Source of the DNA: Breznakia pachnodae
GTDB taxonomy: Bacteria; Bacillota_I; Bacilli_A; Erysipelotrichales; Erysipelotrichaceae
Direction of reading: 5' to 3'
NCBI RefSeq assembly: GCF_030814225.1
Contig: NZ_JAUSUR010000001.1
Location: forward strand, 620,001-684,000
Length of the DNA stretch: 64,000 nucleotides
Shown: in pieces, positions 44,174 through 52,810 of the stretch
Layout: each line of letters begins with the position of its first letter
Numbering within the stretch: position 1 is the first letter of the stretch
Program-made: the position numbers and the translations under genes
Notes under the pieces: model-generated
What the model was told of the DNA's origin: nothing
The model's input: the letters and a program-made list of their open reading frames with translations, nothing else
Databases searched by the model: none

Positions 44174-47100
44174 TCATAATATTCGTCCTATTTCACTTTC
44201 AGTACAATTAATTACATCTTTTAGTGTTCCTTGAATAATTACTTCTCCACCATGTTGACCACCTGATGGACCCAAGTCGATAATCCAATCGCTGTTTCTT
44301 ATGATATCTGTGTTATGTTCTACAATTACTACCGTATTTCCATTGCTTGTAAGTTTACGAAACATGGATAATAGATTTTGAATATCTTCAAAGTGAAGTC
44401 CGGTTGTTGGTTCATCAAATAAGAATAATGTATTAGATGCATCCTTCATACTTAATTGAACTGCTAGTTTGATTCGTTGCGATTCTCCCCCAGATAATGT
44501 GGAAGAACTTTGACCAAGTTTTAAATAACCTAAACCAACATCATTTAATAGAGTAAAGATAGTTTTTAGTTTCTTGTTATCGCTAAAGAATGGTAATGCT
44601 TCTTTTACACTCATTTTTAATACTTCATGAATATTCTTCCCTTTATACTTTATCTTCAGTACCGAATCATTGTATCCACTTCCCTTACACACTGGACATA
44701 CCGTTGAGAAGTTAAAGAGGTCATTATCTGCCGTTTTAGTGCCTTCTCCTTTACATGTTCCACATTGTCCATCTTTACTGTTAAAACTAAAGTGACTACT
44801 GCTATATCCTGCTTGTTTCGCTTTATCTTGCTTCGCAAATAAACTACGTATTTCATCCATAGCTCCAGTATAAGTTGCAGGATTCGAACGTGATGATCTA
44901 CCTATTGAACCTTGCGAAATCCATACCACTTGATCAAACTGTGTTCCAGTATTTAATACATCATGAATTCCATATTTCATTAACGTACTCTTTCCACTTC
45001 CACTAACTCCGCTAATGCATGTCAATGCTTCTTTTGGAAATCGAATGCTAATATTTTTTAAATTATGTTCATGGATTCCATCAATTGTAATCCACTCCAG
45101 ATTATCTATATTTATTTTCGGTGAAGTAACTTGTTCTCTACCACTGAGGTAAGCACCACTTTTAGATTTCTTTGAATTCATAATTTCTTTTGGTGTTCCC
45201 TCAGCTACTACATACCCACCAGTTTCTCCTGCTGATGGACCTACATCAATGATATAGTCTGCACCTAAAATCATGTCTTTATTATGTTCTACCAGAATAA
45301 CAGTATTTCCATTATCACGAAGTTCTTCAATAATCTGGATTAACTTCTTATAGTCACTTGCATGCAGTCCACTTGATGGTTCATCAAGAATATATAAGAT
45401 ATTAGATATTCCACTCCCTAACTGTGTTACCAAACGTAATCTCTGTAGTTCTCCTCCTGATAAAGTTGTGACACTACGATTCATTTTCAAATATCCCAAT
45501 CCCACTTTTATATTGAGTGATATTTTCTTATGAATCTCTTTTAGTAGAGGCGTTGTTAATTCTCTTTCTAAACCCGTTAGCTGATTTCTTAATATATCAA
45601 TCCAAGATAACAAAGACTCAAAACTCATGTTTTGTACTTCTGGATATCGAATTCCTGCGATTGAAACTAGTCTTGCTTCTTTTGATAATCTCTCTCCATG
45701 ACAGGAAGGGCATTCCTGTTCACTCATATATTGCTCTGCAATCTTCATTGCCGTTTCTCTTGAACTCGATTTATATAAACGTTTAATAATATGATAAGCA
45801 CCTTCTACTTTTCTTGATATATCTCCACTTCTTCCATTTTTATTTTCATAGTGAAATACTACTTCTTCATCTGTTCCATAAATTGCTTTCTTTTTGAAAT
45901 CATCGCTTAGTTCATTCCATGGTTTTTCTAGATCTTCATTTAGTTTTAATGCTAAACCTAGTACTTCCCCTTTCATCCAGTTTGCATTTGGATTCTTAAG
46001 AAATTTACGTAAGTTACCCCAGAATGGTGATGCACCATCTAGAATAGATTTAGATGGATCACTAATAATTGATTCATTACTAATTTCAAACATCTTTCCA
46101 CTACCATTACAGCGTGGACATGCACTTTCTGCATTATTGAAACTAAAGGTTGATGGTGTCATTTCAAAAAACATATGCTCACAGTGATGACACATTTGTG
46201 TTGTTTGAAAAGTAACTTCATCTGTATCATTAAATAAAATATTAATTGCACCTTTTGAATATGCTAATGCTTCTTTAGTTGTTTCTTTTATATTGTCTAT
46301 AAATTTAATATAGGATTCATTCGATGGTTCTAGTATTATAAACTCACCAAATGATTTTTCCTTATCAAAAGAGAATATATTTATTTTTGTATCTGTTTTG
46401 CATTGTTTTATAATATCTACTATTTCTTCAAGTGTATTTGTTTTAACTTCATTACCACACACTGGACAATGACGAGTTCCGATGTTGCTGTAAAGTGTTC
46501 TTAATAATCCATCAAGATTACTTAATGTACCTACGGTAGAACGTGGATTTCGATTCTTGTTTTGTTGAGCAATTGCAATTGCTGGAGGTAATCCATATAT
46601 ATAATCTACATCAGGTCTACCTAATTGTTTTGTTCCTCGTTCCTGGAATGTCATATTCTCCAGAAAACGATGTTGGCTTTCTGCGAATATTGTATCAAAA
46701 GCAAGCGATGACTTCCCACTTCCACTCACACCAATAATTGCTGTTATTTTCTGATATGGAATATTTACATCAATTCCTTTCAAATTATTTTGCCTCGCCC
46801 CAATAATTTCTATCATGTCTTTTCTAACATGATTACCTACTGTTTCTTTATATTCATCATTCGTTACTTCAATTGTTTCATTTTGATAGTTAAGCAATGC
46901 CTCTCTACCTGATGATTTCATATCTACAAGAGTTTCACTAATATTCTCTCTAGTATCATCCAACCACATTGGCCAATGACTTAACCAATAAGGCACTTCA
47001 GGTTGGTCCACAAAATCATTTTCACTATTATAAATACCTAAGGTTAAAATCGGTGTCTTATCAAATGCATCTAATTTAGATACTTCAATTCGATTTTGAT

Positions 47101-47716
47101 GTTCATCATAACCCAGTATCTTTGCAGTCGTTAGTGCTAATGGGTTGATTCGAACGGGTGATCGAGTGGCAAATATACCAGTACGTGGCGCATTCTCATA
47201 TGGTGGTGTTCCTTCCAGGTTTCTTCGATAAATAGGTTTTTCAAATTTATGAAACCACCAATATATTTTCAGATGAGAACCTTGTTTAAGAAATTGGGTA
47301 ATGCTAGCTAAATCTTCATTAAATCTAAGATAGCATCTACCTTCTTCTTTTTCTATCTTTCCAATAAATTGATCATTACGATAAATATCGTTTGTGCCAT
47401 CACCAGTATAAACAGAATCCTTTACTCTGTCTTCGCAAGGAAAATAAGGTTTCATATCATAGATTGTGATATCTCTTTGAATTGTATGTTCTTCAATATA
47501 GATTTTACTATCTTCTTCATCTATCTCTTTTATTTGTAATACTGTAGATGATAAACTTTTATCAAATACATCAATATTTTCATCACCATAAAATACAATT
47601 ATATGGGAGAATAATGATAGATATTTTAAACCCTTTTTATACTTATCCTCTAACTGAATATATTGATTATTTACTTCTAGTTCTCCGATTTTGATTAATT
47701 CATATACGTTATGCAT
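44174..47716 (-). CDS. Tandem TrmO-like domains fused to a UvrA-type ABC ATPase
   Basis: An 1180-residue fusion. Residues ~5-95 resemble TrmO (UPF0066) from FSHIIVFY (36) to YDMKPYFPCED (87-96), but the central SAM loop is missing. Residues ~112-262 are a second TrmO-like domain with the loop (GIFATRSPVRINPLAL, 180-195) and LDAFDKTPILTL. From ~300 a UvrA paralogue follows: Walker A GVSGSGKSS (329-337), zinc cysteines C417/C420 and C509/C512/C533/C536, signature TLSGGELQRL, and a second ATPase with GVSGSGKST, CGTC/CPVC and TLSGGESQR. The region where UvrB binds in canonical UvrA is short. TrmO methylates tRNA t6A37; UvrA recognises DNA damage or bound drugs. A MerR-type promoter lies upstream. 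Confidence 0.85.
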   Translation of the reverse strand: MHNVYELIKIGELEVNNQYIQLEDKYKKGLKYLSLFSHIIVFYGDENIDVFDKSLSSTVLQIKEIDEEDSKIYIEEHTIQRDITIYDMKPYFPCEDRVKDSVYTGDGTNDIYRNDQFIGKIEKEEGRCYLRFNEDLASITQFLKQGSHLKIYWWFHKFEKPIYRRNLEGTPPYENAPRTGIFATRSPVRINPLALTTAKILGYDEHQNRIEVSKLDAFDKTPILTLGIYNSENDFVDQPEVPYWLSHWPMWLDDTRENISETLVDMKSSGREALLNYQNETIEVTNDEYKETVGNHVRKDMIEIIGARQNNLKGIDVNIPYQKITAIIGVSGSGKSSLAFDTIFAESQHRFLENMTFQERGTKQLGRPDVDYIYGLPPAIAIAQQNKNRNPRSTVGTLSNLDGLLRTLYSNIGTRHCPVCGNEVKTNTLEEIVDIIKQCKTDTKINIFSFDKEKSFGEFIILEPSNESYIKFIDNIKETTKEALAYSKGAINILFNDTDEVTFQTTQMCHHCEHMFFEMTPSTFSFNNAESACPRCNGSGKMFEISNESIISDPSKSILDGASPFWGNLRKFLKNPNANWMKGEVLGLALKLNEDLEKPWNELSDDFKKKAIYGTDEEVVFHYENKNGRSGDISRKVEGAYHIIKRLYKSSSRETAMKIAEQYMSEQECPSCHGERLSKEARLVSIAGIRYPEVQNMSFESLLSWIDILRNQLTGLERELTTPLLKEIHKKISLNIKVGLGYLKMNRSVTTLSGGELQRLRLVTQLGSGISNILYILDEPSSGLHASDYKKLIQIIEELRDNGNTVILVEHNKDMILGADYIIDVGPSAGETGGYVVAEGTPKEIMNSKKSKSGAYLSGREQVTSPKINIDNLEWITIDGIHEHNLKNISIRFPKEALTCISGVSGSGKSTLMKYGIHDVLNTGTQFDQVVWISQGSIGRSSRSNPATYTGAMDEIRSLFAKQDKAKQAGYSSSHFSFNSKDGQCGTCKGEGTKTADNDLFNFSTVCPVCKGSGYNDSVLKIKYKGKNIHEVLKMSVKEALPFFSDNKKLKTIFTLLNDVGLGYLKLGQSSSTLSGGESQRIKLAVQLSMKDASNTLFLFDEPTTGLHFEDIQNLLSMFRKLTSNGNTVVIVEHNTDIIRNSDWIIDLGPSGGQHGGEVIIQGTLKDVINCTESEIGRIL

Positions 47717-47735
47717 AACTCACACCTCCACCTTG

Positions 47736-47766
47736 ACCATAAACCCTCTCACCATGTGAGTGTCAA
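47736..47766 (-). promoter_or_regulatory. MerR-type promoter with 19-bp spacer for the TrmO-UvrA gene
   Basis: TTGACA (47761-47766), 19-base spacer containing the dyad CTCAC-ATG-GTGAG, then TATGGT (47736-47741) on the minus strand. Over-long spacers with a central dyad are the hallmark of MerR-family activation. The leader is only about 13 bases, and a GGTGGAGG site sits in it. Confidence 0.75.
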
Positions 47767-47779
47767 TATCAAAATTAAA

Positions 47780-47806
47780 AAAATGAAACCTATCGTCTCA
47801 TTCTTT
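47780..47806 (-). terminator. Terminator after the Cys-rich protein gene
   Basis: ATGAGAC/GTTTCAT stem (one G-T pair) with TTTTTTT on the minus strand; it ends the upstream unit just before the MerR-type promoter. Confidence 0.65.
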
Positions 47807-48244
47807 TGAACTATTTAAATACTCTTTTATTTCTTCTTCATTCAACATACGAATTTGTATGCCTTCAAAATCTTTATACACTTCTTTTTGATAGAGAGGT
47901 TTTCCCGTACTACTTCTATCTTTATGTTGTTGTAAATAAGCATCTACATCAGCTTTTGATTGAAATATCTTATAGGATTTTCTTCCTTTGTCATTAACAA
48001 TCTCATAAATCCCACAACTCGTTCTAGTTGTAACATCTGCAGTTCTCAAATATAGTTTTGCGATATCTAATGACTTAAATGGAAAGTTCCATCTTTGCAG
48101 TCCTCGTTTATCATCTTTCGCTATACAGATACATCTTCCACATGTACTACAAATATACTGTGTATGACTTTTTAAACAATCTTCTTTATTCAATAATGGT
48201 GTCGCACGATTATCTGTACTATAACACTCCTTACATTCACACAT
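47798..48244 (-). CDS. Hypothetical Cys-rich (zinc ribbon-like) protein
   Basis: A 148-residue protein I do not recognise. The first ~45 residues contain CECKEC and CSTCGRCIC, suitable for binding one or two zinc ions. The rest is basic and mixed alpha/beta (SYKIFQSKADVDAYLQQH, EGIQIRMLNEEEIKEYL). AAGGA precedes the ATG. It lies between the MerR regulator and the TrmO-UvrA fusion on the same strand, so the three may form one response system; its own role is unknown. Confidence 0.6.
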   Translation of the reverse strand: MCECKECYSTDNRATPLLNKEDCLKSHTQYICSTCGRCICIAKDDKRGLQRWNFPFKSLDIAKLYLRTADVTTRTSCGIYEIVNDKGRKSYKIFQSKADVDAYLQQHKDRSSTGKPLYQKEVYKDFEGIQIRMLNEEEIKEYLNSSKE

Positions 48245-48290
48245 ATAACCACATCCTTCTATTTGTATTATATAGGAAAAAGTTCAAAAA

Positions 48291-49115
48291 CTAAACTTGC
48301 TTCTTTACTGGTATCTGTACTTCTGTAAGATAGTTATCAGGATCACTTTCATTATCCGGTCCTTTGTGCGAGATTTGTCTTGTGCATCCATCCATCTGAT
48401 ATTCAGGATGTTTATCCAACCAAAGGGCAAAACTATAGTATGCTTTTGAAATATTGCTGAACGGACCATATACCATTACACAAGCCATCAATTCTACTGG
48501 TTCACTGTCACGATATACAAACCCATCTTTGTCTTCTTTTTTCTTTTTTACTACAACTGCAATTTCAATATCATAATCTTTTTCTCGATATTCTGTATCA
48601 TAATAAATAGAAAGATTATTGTATGCAGAGTTTACAACTTCTACATGTTCCTTCTGCATAAATTCAGCCATCTTTTGCCACATACTTCCTTCATCAAAAT
48701 AACTAGGAACGATTGTACGATAAGAAAGGATTGGATAAGAAGGGATACTTTTAAATGTAACTTTGTAGTGATCAGAATAATGTTCACTGTTAACATCCTG
48801 TTTCATCCATTGAATCTTTTGTATTGTCTTTTGTTTTTGAGTAATTTCCTCTGCAATTTCTTTTTCCTTTTTATTCAGATAATCTACCATATCTTCTGCT
48901 TTATCCGTTGCCAATATCTGCTTGATTTCTGCTACCTGAAACTGTGCATCTCTCAACATTACAATCTTTTGTAATGTCTCAATCTGATTTACATCATATA
49001 AACGATATCCATTCTCATCAATTCTCGCTGGAGATAACAAACCTTGTTCATCATAGTAGCGAAGCATCCGAATAGATACCATTGTAAGTTTTGAAAATTC
49101 TCCTATTTTAAACAT
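48291..49115 (-). CDS. MerR-family regulator with GyrI-like drug-binding domain
   Basis: A 274-residue regulator. Residues 1-70 are the MerR winged helix (FKIGEFSKLTMVSIRMLRYYDEQGLL). A dimerising coiled coil follows (~75-115). Residues ~125-272 form a GyrI-like effector domain, as in BmrR-type multidrug sensors. The start at 49115 follows GTGAGG; a longer frame to 49163 is not supported. A good promoter lies just upstream. It is upstream of the Cys-rich gene and of a MerR-type promoter in front of the TrmO-UvrA gene, its most likely target. Confidence 0.9.
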   Translation of the reverse strand: MFKIGEFSKLTMVSIRMLRYYDEQGLLSPARIDENGYRLYDVNQIETLQKIVMLRDAQFQVAEIKQILATDKAEDMVDYLNKKEKEIAEEITQKQKTIQKIQWMKQDVNSEHYSDHYKVTFKSIPSYPILSYRTIVPSYFDEGSMWQKMAEFMQKEHVEVVNSAYNNLSIYYDTEYREKDYDIEIAVVVKKKKEDKDGFVYRDSEPVELMACVMVYGPFSNISKAYYSFALWLDKHPEYQMDGCTRQISHKGPDNESDPDNYLTEVQIPVKKQV

Positions 49116-49134
49116 AAATGACCTCACTACTTCT

Positions 49135-49163
49135 AGTATATATCGACTATTTTTACACTTCAA
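49135..49163 (-). promoter_or_regulatory. Promoter of the MerR regulator gene
   Basis: TTGAAG (49158-49163), 17-base spacer, TATACT (49135-49140) on the minus strand, 20 bases upstream of the start codon. Confidence 0.6.
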
Positions 49164-49180
49164 GAAAAAAGAAGAAGCAC

Positions 49181-49633
49181 TTATTCTTCCTCAGCTTCTT
49201 CTTCAGATTCTCTTTTTGAAATAATATGTTCTTCAATTGCTTTCAATCTTTGTTTCATCTGCTTTTTATTAGAATTTGATTTCAATTTATGAAATAAACT
49301 TGTAGTAGATTTACTACTATCTACTGTTTCTTCATAGGTAACTTCTATCTGTTCGTCAGATATTGGATTAATTGTATGTCCGATGTACTGGAAACCATCT
49401 GGAACTTCCATCTGTAAACGATACACTTTTCCATATTCAAACTCTACTATTTCTTTTTTAGAAACAAAATCTCCACTCTTAAGTTTATATGTTTGGCGAT
49501 ACTTTAAACCTTTCTTAATATCTGAGGGTTGGATTTTCTTCTTCATACTCTTTGGTAATTCATCAAGCAAATGTTCTGTAATGAAATCAAAGTATTCACT
49601 ACTAGAAATATTCATTTTTACTTTAACAATCAT
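49181..49633 (-). CDS. DUF3284 domain protein (copy 2)
   Basis: A 150-residue paralogue of the protein at 4603-5058. Both begin MIV-K-MNIS and share the pattern of strands (GFQYIGHTINPISDEQIEVTYEE) and an acidic C-terminus. Its ATG overlaps the stop of the ROK kinase gene (TAATG), which implies coupled translation. Family function is unknown. The pairing with a sugar kinase here and with ManA in copy 1 points to hexose metabolism. Confidence 0.8.
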   Translation of the reverse strand: MIVKVKMNISSSEYFDFITEHLLDELPKSMKKKIQPSDIKKGLKYRQTYKLKSGDFVSKKEIVEFEYGKVYRLQMEVPDGFQYIGHTINPISDEQIEVTYEETVDSSKSTTSLFHKLKSNSNKKQMKQRLKAIEEHIISKRESEEEAEEE

Positions 49634-50529
49634 TATGCTGCCTTATTGAACGCCAAACAAGCTGCACCAATCAAACCACTGTCTTCATTTAGGTTCGACT
49701 TAACTACACGTACATATGGATCCATTCCTGGATATACTTTTGCTTTTGTACGTTTTTCTACTTCTTCCACAAAGCCATCAATCTTTAATGCAACACTTCC
49801 ACCTAAAATAAAGATTTCAGGATCCACTAGCGCAAAGATTGCTGCTAATGTATTTGCAAGATATTCTTTTGCATCATCCATAATTGCCTGTGCTTCACTA
49901 CTACCTTTTAAAGCCAAGTCATTTACTTCACCTGCATGCTCTACTTCAAGTCCAGCAGCTTGCGCACGTTTCGTGATAGCTGTACCACTTGAAATCGCTT
50001 CAATTCCTCCAGGTGATAATTTCCCATGACTAGGTCCACCTTTCCACATAATCATATTTGCGATTTCATTCGCATAACCATGTGCACCTTGGTAGATTTT
50101 CTTATCAACTACAAACCCTGATCCAAGACCTGTAGATACTGTTAAGAACTGTACATAACGTAAATCTTTCCCCTGTCCAATTGTTGCTTCTGCTAGCGCT
50201 GCCAGATTTGCATCATTTTCTAAGAATGCTGGTAATCCAGTTACTTTAGATAACTCTTCAACGATTGGGAAGTTTGTCCATCCCCCATGTAGGTTTGGTG
50301 TGTTTAATACTACACCATGTAATAAATCTAATGGTCCAGGACATGATACTCCAATCCCTACAATTTCCTTATCAAATAAGTTAATCGCATCTTTAATTTT
50401 TTGTAATGTTACATGTGGATTATGAGCATCTGTATCAAATTGTACACGTTCTACTAAGTGATATTCTTCATCAATTAGTGCGACACGTGTATTCGTTCCA
50501 CCAATATCAATTCCAATTGCATATTTCAT
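49633..50529 (-). CDS. ROK-family sugar kinase without the zinc-binding cysteines
   Basis: A 298-residue ROK protein. The ATP motif DIGGTNTRVALID is at the N-terminus, the substrate/catalytic segment PAFLENDANLAALAEA near residue 105, and VSTGLGSGFVVD further on. The usual ROK zinc motif (GH...CxCGxxGCxE) is replaced by ANEIANMIMWKGGPSHGKLS, so the site that binds zinc is absent. There is no DNA-binding domain, so it is a kinase rather than a repressor. It probably phosphorylates glucose or a related hexose released by the beta-glucosidases upstream. It is followed by DUF3284. Confidence 0.86.
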   Translation of the reverse strand: MKYAIGIDIGGTNTRVALIDEEYHLVERVQFDTDAHNPHVTLQKIKDAINLFDKEIVGIGVSCPGPLDLLHGVVLNTPNLHGGWTNFPIVEELSKVTGLPAFLENDANLAALAEATIGQGKDLRYVQFLTVSTGLGSGFVVDKKIYQGAHGYANEIANMIMWKGGPSHGKLSPGGIEAISSGTAITKRAQAAGLEVEHAGEVNDLALKGSSEAQAIMDDAKEYLANTLAAIFALVDPEIFILGGSVALKIDGFVEEVEKRTKAKVYPGMDPYVRVVKSNLNEDSGLIGAACLAFNKAA

Positions 50530-50642
50530 CTTAATTCTCCTTTTCCAATGCCGTTACTTATATTAAACCATATATAAGAGATAATTGAAAAACTATTTTT
50601 ACCACTTTATGGAAATAACCTTAATAATCGCAACTTTTTTGC

Positions 50643-51377
50643 TTAATCAATGATATGAATGTTCTTTATCTTGCGAATTTCTTTTGGTAATTCATCTGTA
50701 TAAATTTCACATTCATCCATATCAAACGCTTTTCCTGCAAACACATTATAGAATTTGCTTTCATCTGCAATCACAACATAACGAAGTGACTGACGTTTGA
50801 GTTGACGTTCATAAATTGCCTGTTCGATCGTTGGGTACGTAATTCCATGTACCTTATCAATCCCTCCACATCCAACAAACGCAATATCAAAGTTCATTGT
50901 TTTGATCATTTCTTTGGCTAAAGAATCAAAACATGCAAGAGAAGTTTTGGTAATTGTACCTCCAATTTTTATTACATTATAATCAAAATCCTGAAATGGA
51001 GTGAAATTAACATAATTGGTAACAATCGTTACTTCCTTATTTATAAAGGGAATCATCTCCATAATCGTTGTTGATGAATCCAGATACACAACATCCCCAT
51101 TCTTAATCATTGATGCTGCATACTTTGCAAGTCGAATTTTATTATCGATATTATGCATTTTCTTTGTCGCAAATACATCTTCATAACTACTACGTTTCAA
51201 CATTACATCGCCACCATGAAACATAATAATTCTGTTTTCCGCTTCAAGAAACTTTAAGTCTCGTCGAATCGTTGATGCACTTACCTTAGGAAATACATTT
51301 AAAAACTGTTCTATTGTATAGACATCATTCTTTAATAAAATATCCAATATCTTCGCTTGTCTTTCGTACGCTAACAT
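50643..51377 (-). CDS. DeoR-family transcriptional regulator
   Basis: A 244-residue repressor with the DeoR helix-turn-helix at residues 1-58 (YTIEQFLNVFPKVSASTIRRDLKFLEAENRIIMFHGG) and a sugar-phosphate-binding domain related to ribose-5-phosphate isomerase (GDVVYLDSSTTIMEMIPF, FVGCGGID). It follows the second GH1 gene by 18 bases and closes the beta-glucoside operon, which it likely controls in response to a sugar phosphate. AAGTTGGAGG precedes the ATG. Confidence 0.9.
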   Translation of the reverse strand: MLAYERQAKILDILLKNDVYTIEQFLNVFPKVSASTIRRDLKFLEAENRIIMFHGGDVMLKRSSYEDVFATKKMHNIDNKIRLAKYAASMIKNGDVVYLDSSTTIMEMIPFINKEVTIVTNYVNFTPFQDFDYNVIKIGGTITKTSLACFDSLAKEMIKTMNFDIAFVGCGGIDKVHGITYPTIEQAIYERQLKRQSLRYVVIADESKFYNVFAGKAFDMDECEIYTDELPKEIRKIKNIHIID

Positions 51378-51395
51378 AACATTTCCTCCAAGTTA

Positions 51396-52799
51396 TTAGA
51401 ATCCGTTGTTTTCGCTCACCTGTTTATACCAGTATCCTGATTTTTTTATTGTTCGTTTCTGCGTTTCTAAATCAACAGCAATGAATCCATAACGATTCTT
51501 ATAGGCATTGTTCCAAGACCAACAGTCATATCCAGTCCAAGCATGATAACCAAAACAATTACTTCCTTCTTCCATCGCCTTGTGTAGCCACTGTAAATGC
51601 TCTTTATAAAAATCAATTCGATAGTCATCATTGATCTTTCCATCTTTATCAATGTACTGTTCTTCGCCTTCAACACCCATTCCATTCTCAGAAATAAACC
51701 ATGGTGTGTTCGGATACTTATCTCGCATTGATATTGCAATATCATACATTGCTTTAGGATAGATTTCCCATCCACGATATGGATTGATTCTCTTTTCAGA
51801 CCAATCGTACTCTTCAAAGTAAATATCTGGCATCCATTGTTTTTGAAGTTCTTGAGGAAGTTTATCAGTTCTTGCTTTTACTCGTTTTGGATGATAGTAG
51901 TTTACACCAAGGAAATCAACTGTATTCTTCCTTATTAACTGTGCATCTCCTACTTCACTCTTCCACAAGACACCATCTTTTTCTAACACTTCCACAAGTT
52001 TTTTTGGAAACTCACCATTGATTGCTGTTTCCACAAAAACATTGTTGAAGAAGTCATCCACAAATTCACTTGCTTCTTTATCATCTTTGCTTTCTGTTGC
52101 TGGGTATGCAGGGGTAAGATTTAAGATTGTACAAATCTCTCCACCATTCTTTCCAACCTTGCTATTTCTAAATACTTCAATTGTCTTTGCCGTTGTTAGT
52201 ACCTGATGATACATAATCTGTACTGCTTTTTCACCTTCACCAATACGATTTGGATAATGAAATCCATACATATAACCAGCTTCAGGTACTACCATTGGTT
52301 CATTGAATACTGCCCAGTACTTTACACGATCACCAAATAAATCAAAGGCAATCTGTGCATACTTTACAAACAAATCGACTACTTCTCTTGAACACCATCC
52401 ATCATATTGTTGCTGAAGTTCAATTGGCATATCGAAATGATATAAATTGATGACTGGCTCAATACCTGCTTTTAGAAACTCATCAATAACATTATCATAA
52501 AACTTTTTTCCTTCTTTATCAATCTCTCCAGTATATAAATCTTTTATTAAGCGTGTCCACTGAATACTTGTACGAAAAGAATTCATTCCAACTTCTTTTA
52601 AAAGACGAATATCCTCTTTGTAAGTCTCATAAAAATTACTTGCAGTAAATGGTCCCACTCCACCAAAAAATTCTTCTTTTGATGTTTCATACCAGTAATC
52701 CATAATGTTTTTATGCGCTTTGTTATGAAACCCCTCACTTTGTGGTCCTGAAGTTGCTGCACCCCACCAAAAATTCTCTGGGAACTTATATTCTTTCAT
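51396..52799 (-). CDS. GH1 6-phospho-beta-glucosidase
   Basis: A 467-residue family 1 glycosidase with the acid/base glutamate in VFNEPMVVPEAG and the nucleophile glutamate in WFISENGMGVEGEE. The sugar-binding Glu of plain beta-glucosidases (in EW) is replaced by Ser in YDCWSWNNAYKNRYGF, which fits preference for phosphorylated substrates. It would cleave phospho-beta-glucosides delivered by the adjacent PTS, in the cytoplasm. It lies 11 bases after a second GH1 gene in the same operon; TAGGAG precedes the ATG. Confidence 0.9.
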   Translation of the reverse strand: MKEYKFPENFWWGAATSGPQSEGFHNKAHKNIMDYWYETSKEEFFGGVGPFTASNFYETYKEDIRLLKEVGMNSFRTSIQWTRLIKDLYTGEIDKEGKKFYDNVIDEFLKAGIEPVINLYHFDMPIELQQQYDGWCSREVVDLFVKYAQIAFDLFGDRVKYWAVFNEPMVVPEAGYMYGFHYPNRIGEGEKAVQIMYHQVLTTAKTIEVFRNSKVGKNGGEICTILNLTPAYPATESKDDKEASEFVDDFFNNVFVETAINGEFPKKLVEVLEKDGVLWKSEVGDAQLIRKNTVDFLGVNYYHPKRVKARTDKLPQELQKQWMPDIYFEEYDWSEKRINPYRGWEIYPKAMYDIAISMRDKYPNTPWFISENGMGVEGEEQYIDKDGKINDDYRIDFYKEHLQWLHKAMEEGSNCFGYHAWTGYDCWSWNNAYKNRYGFIAVDLETQKRTIKKSGYWYKQVSENNGF

Positions 52800-52810
52800 T
52801 TTCTTGTCTC

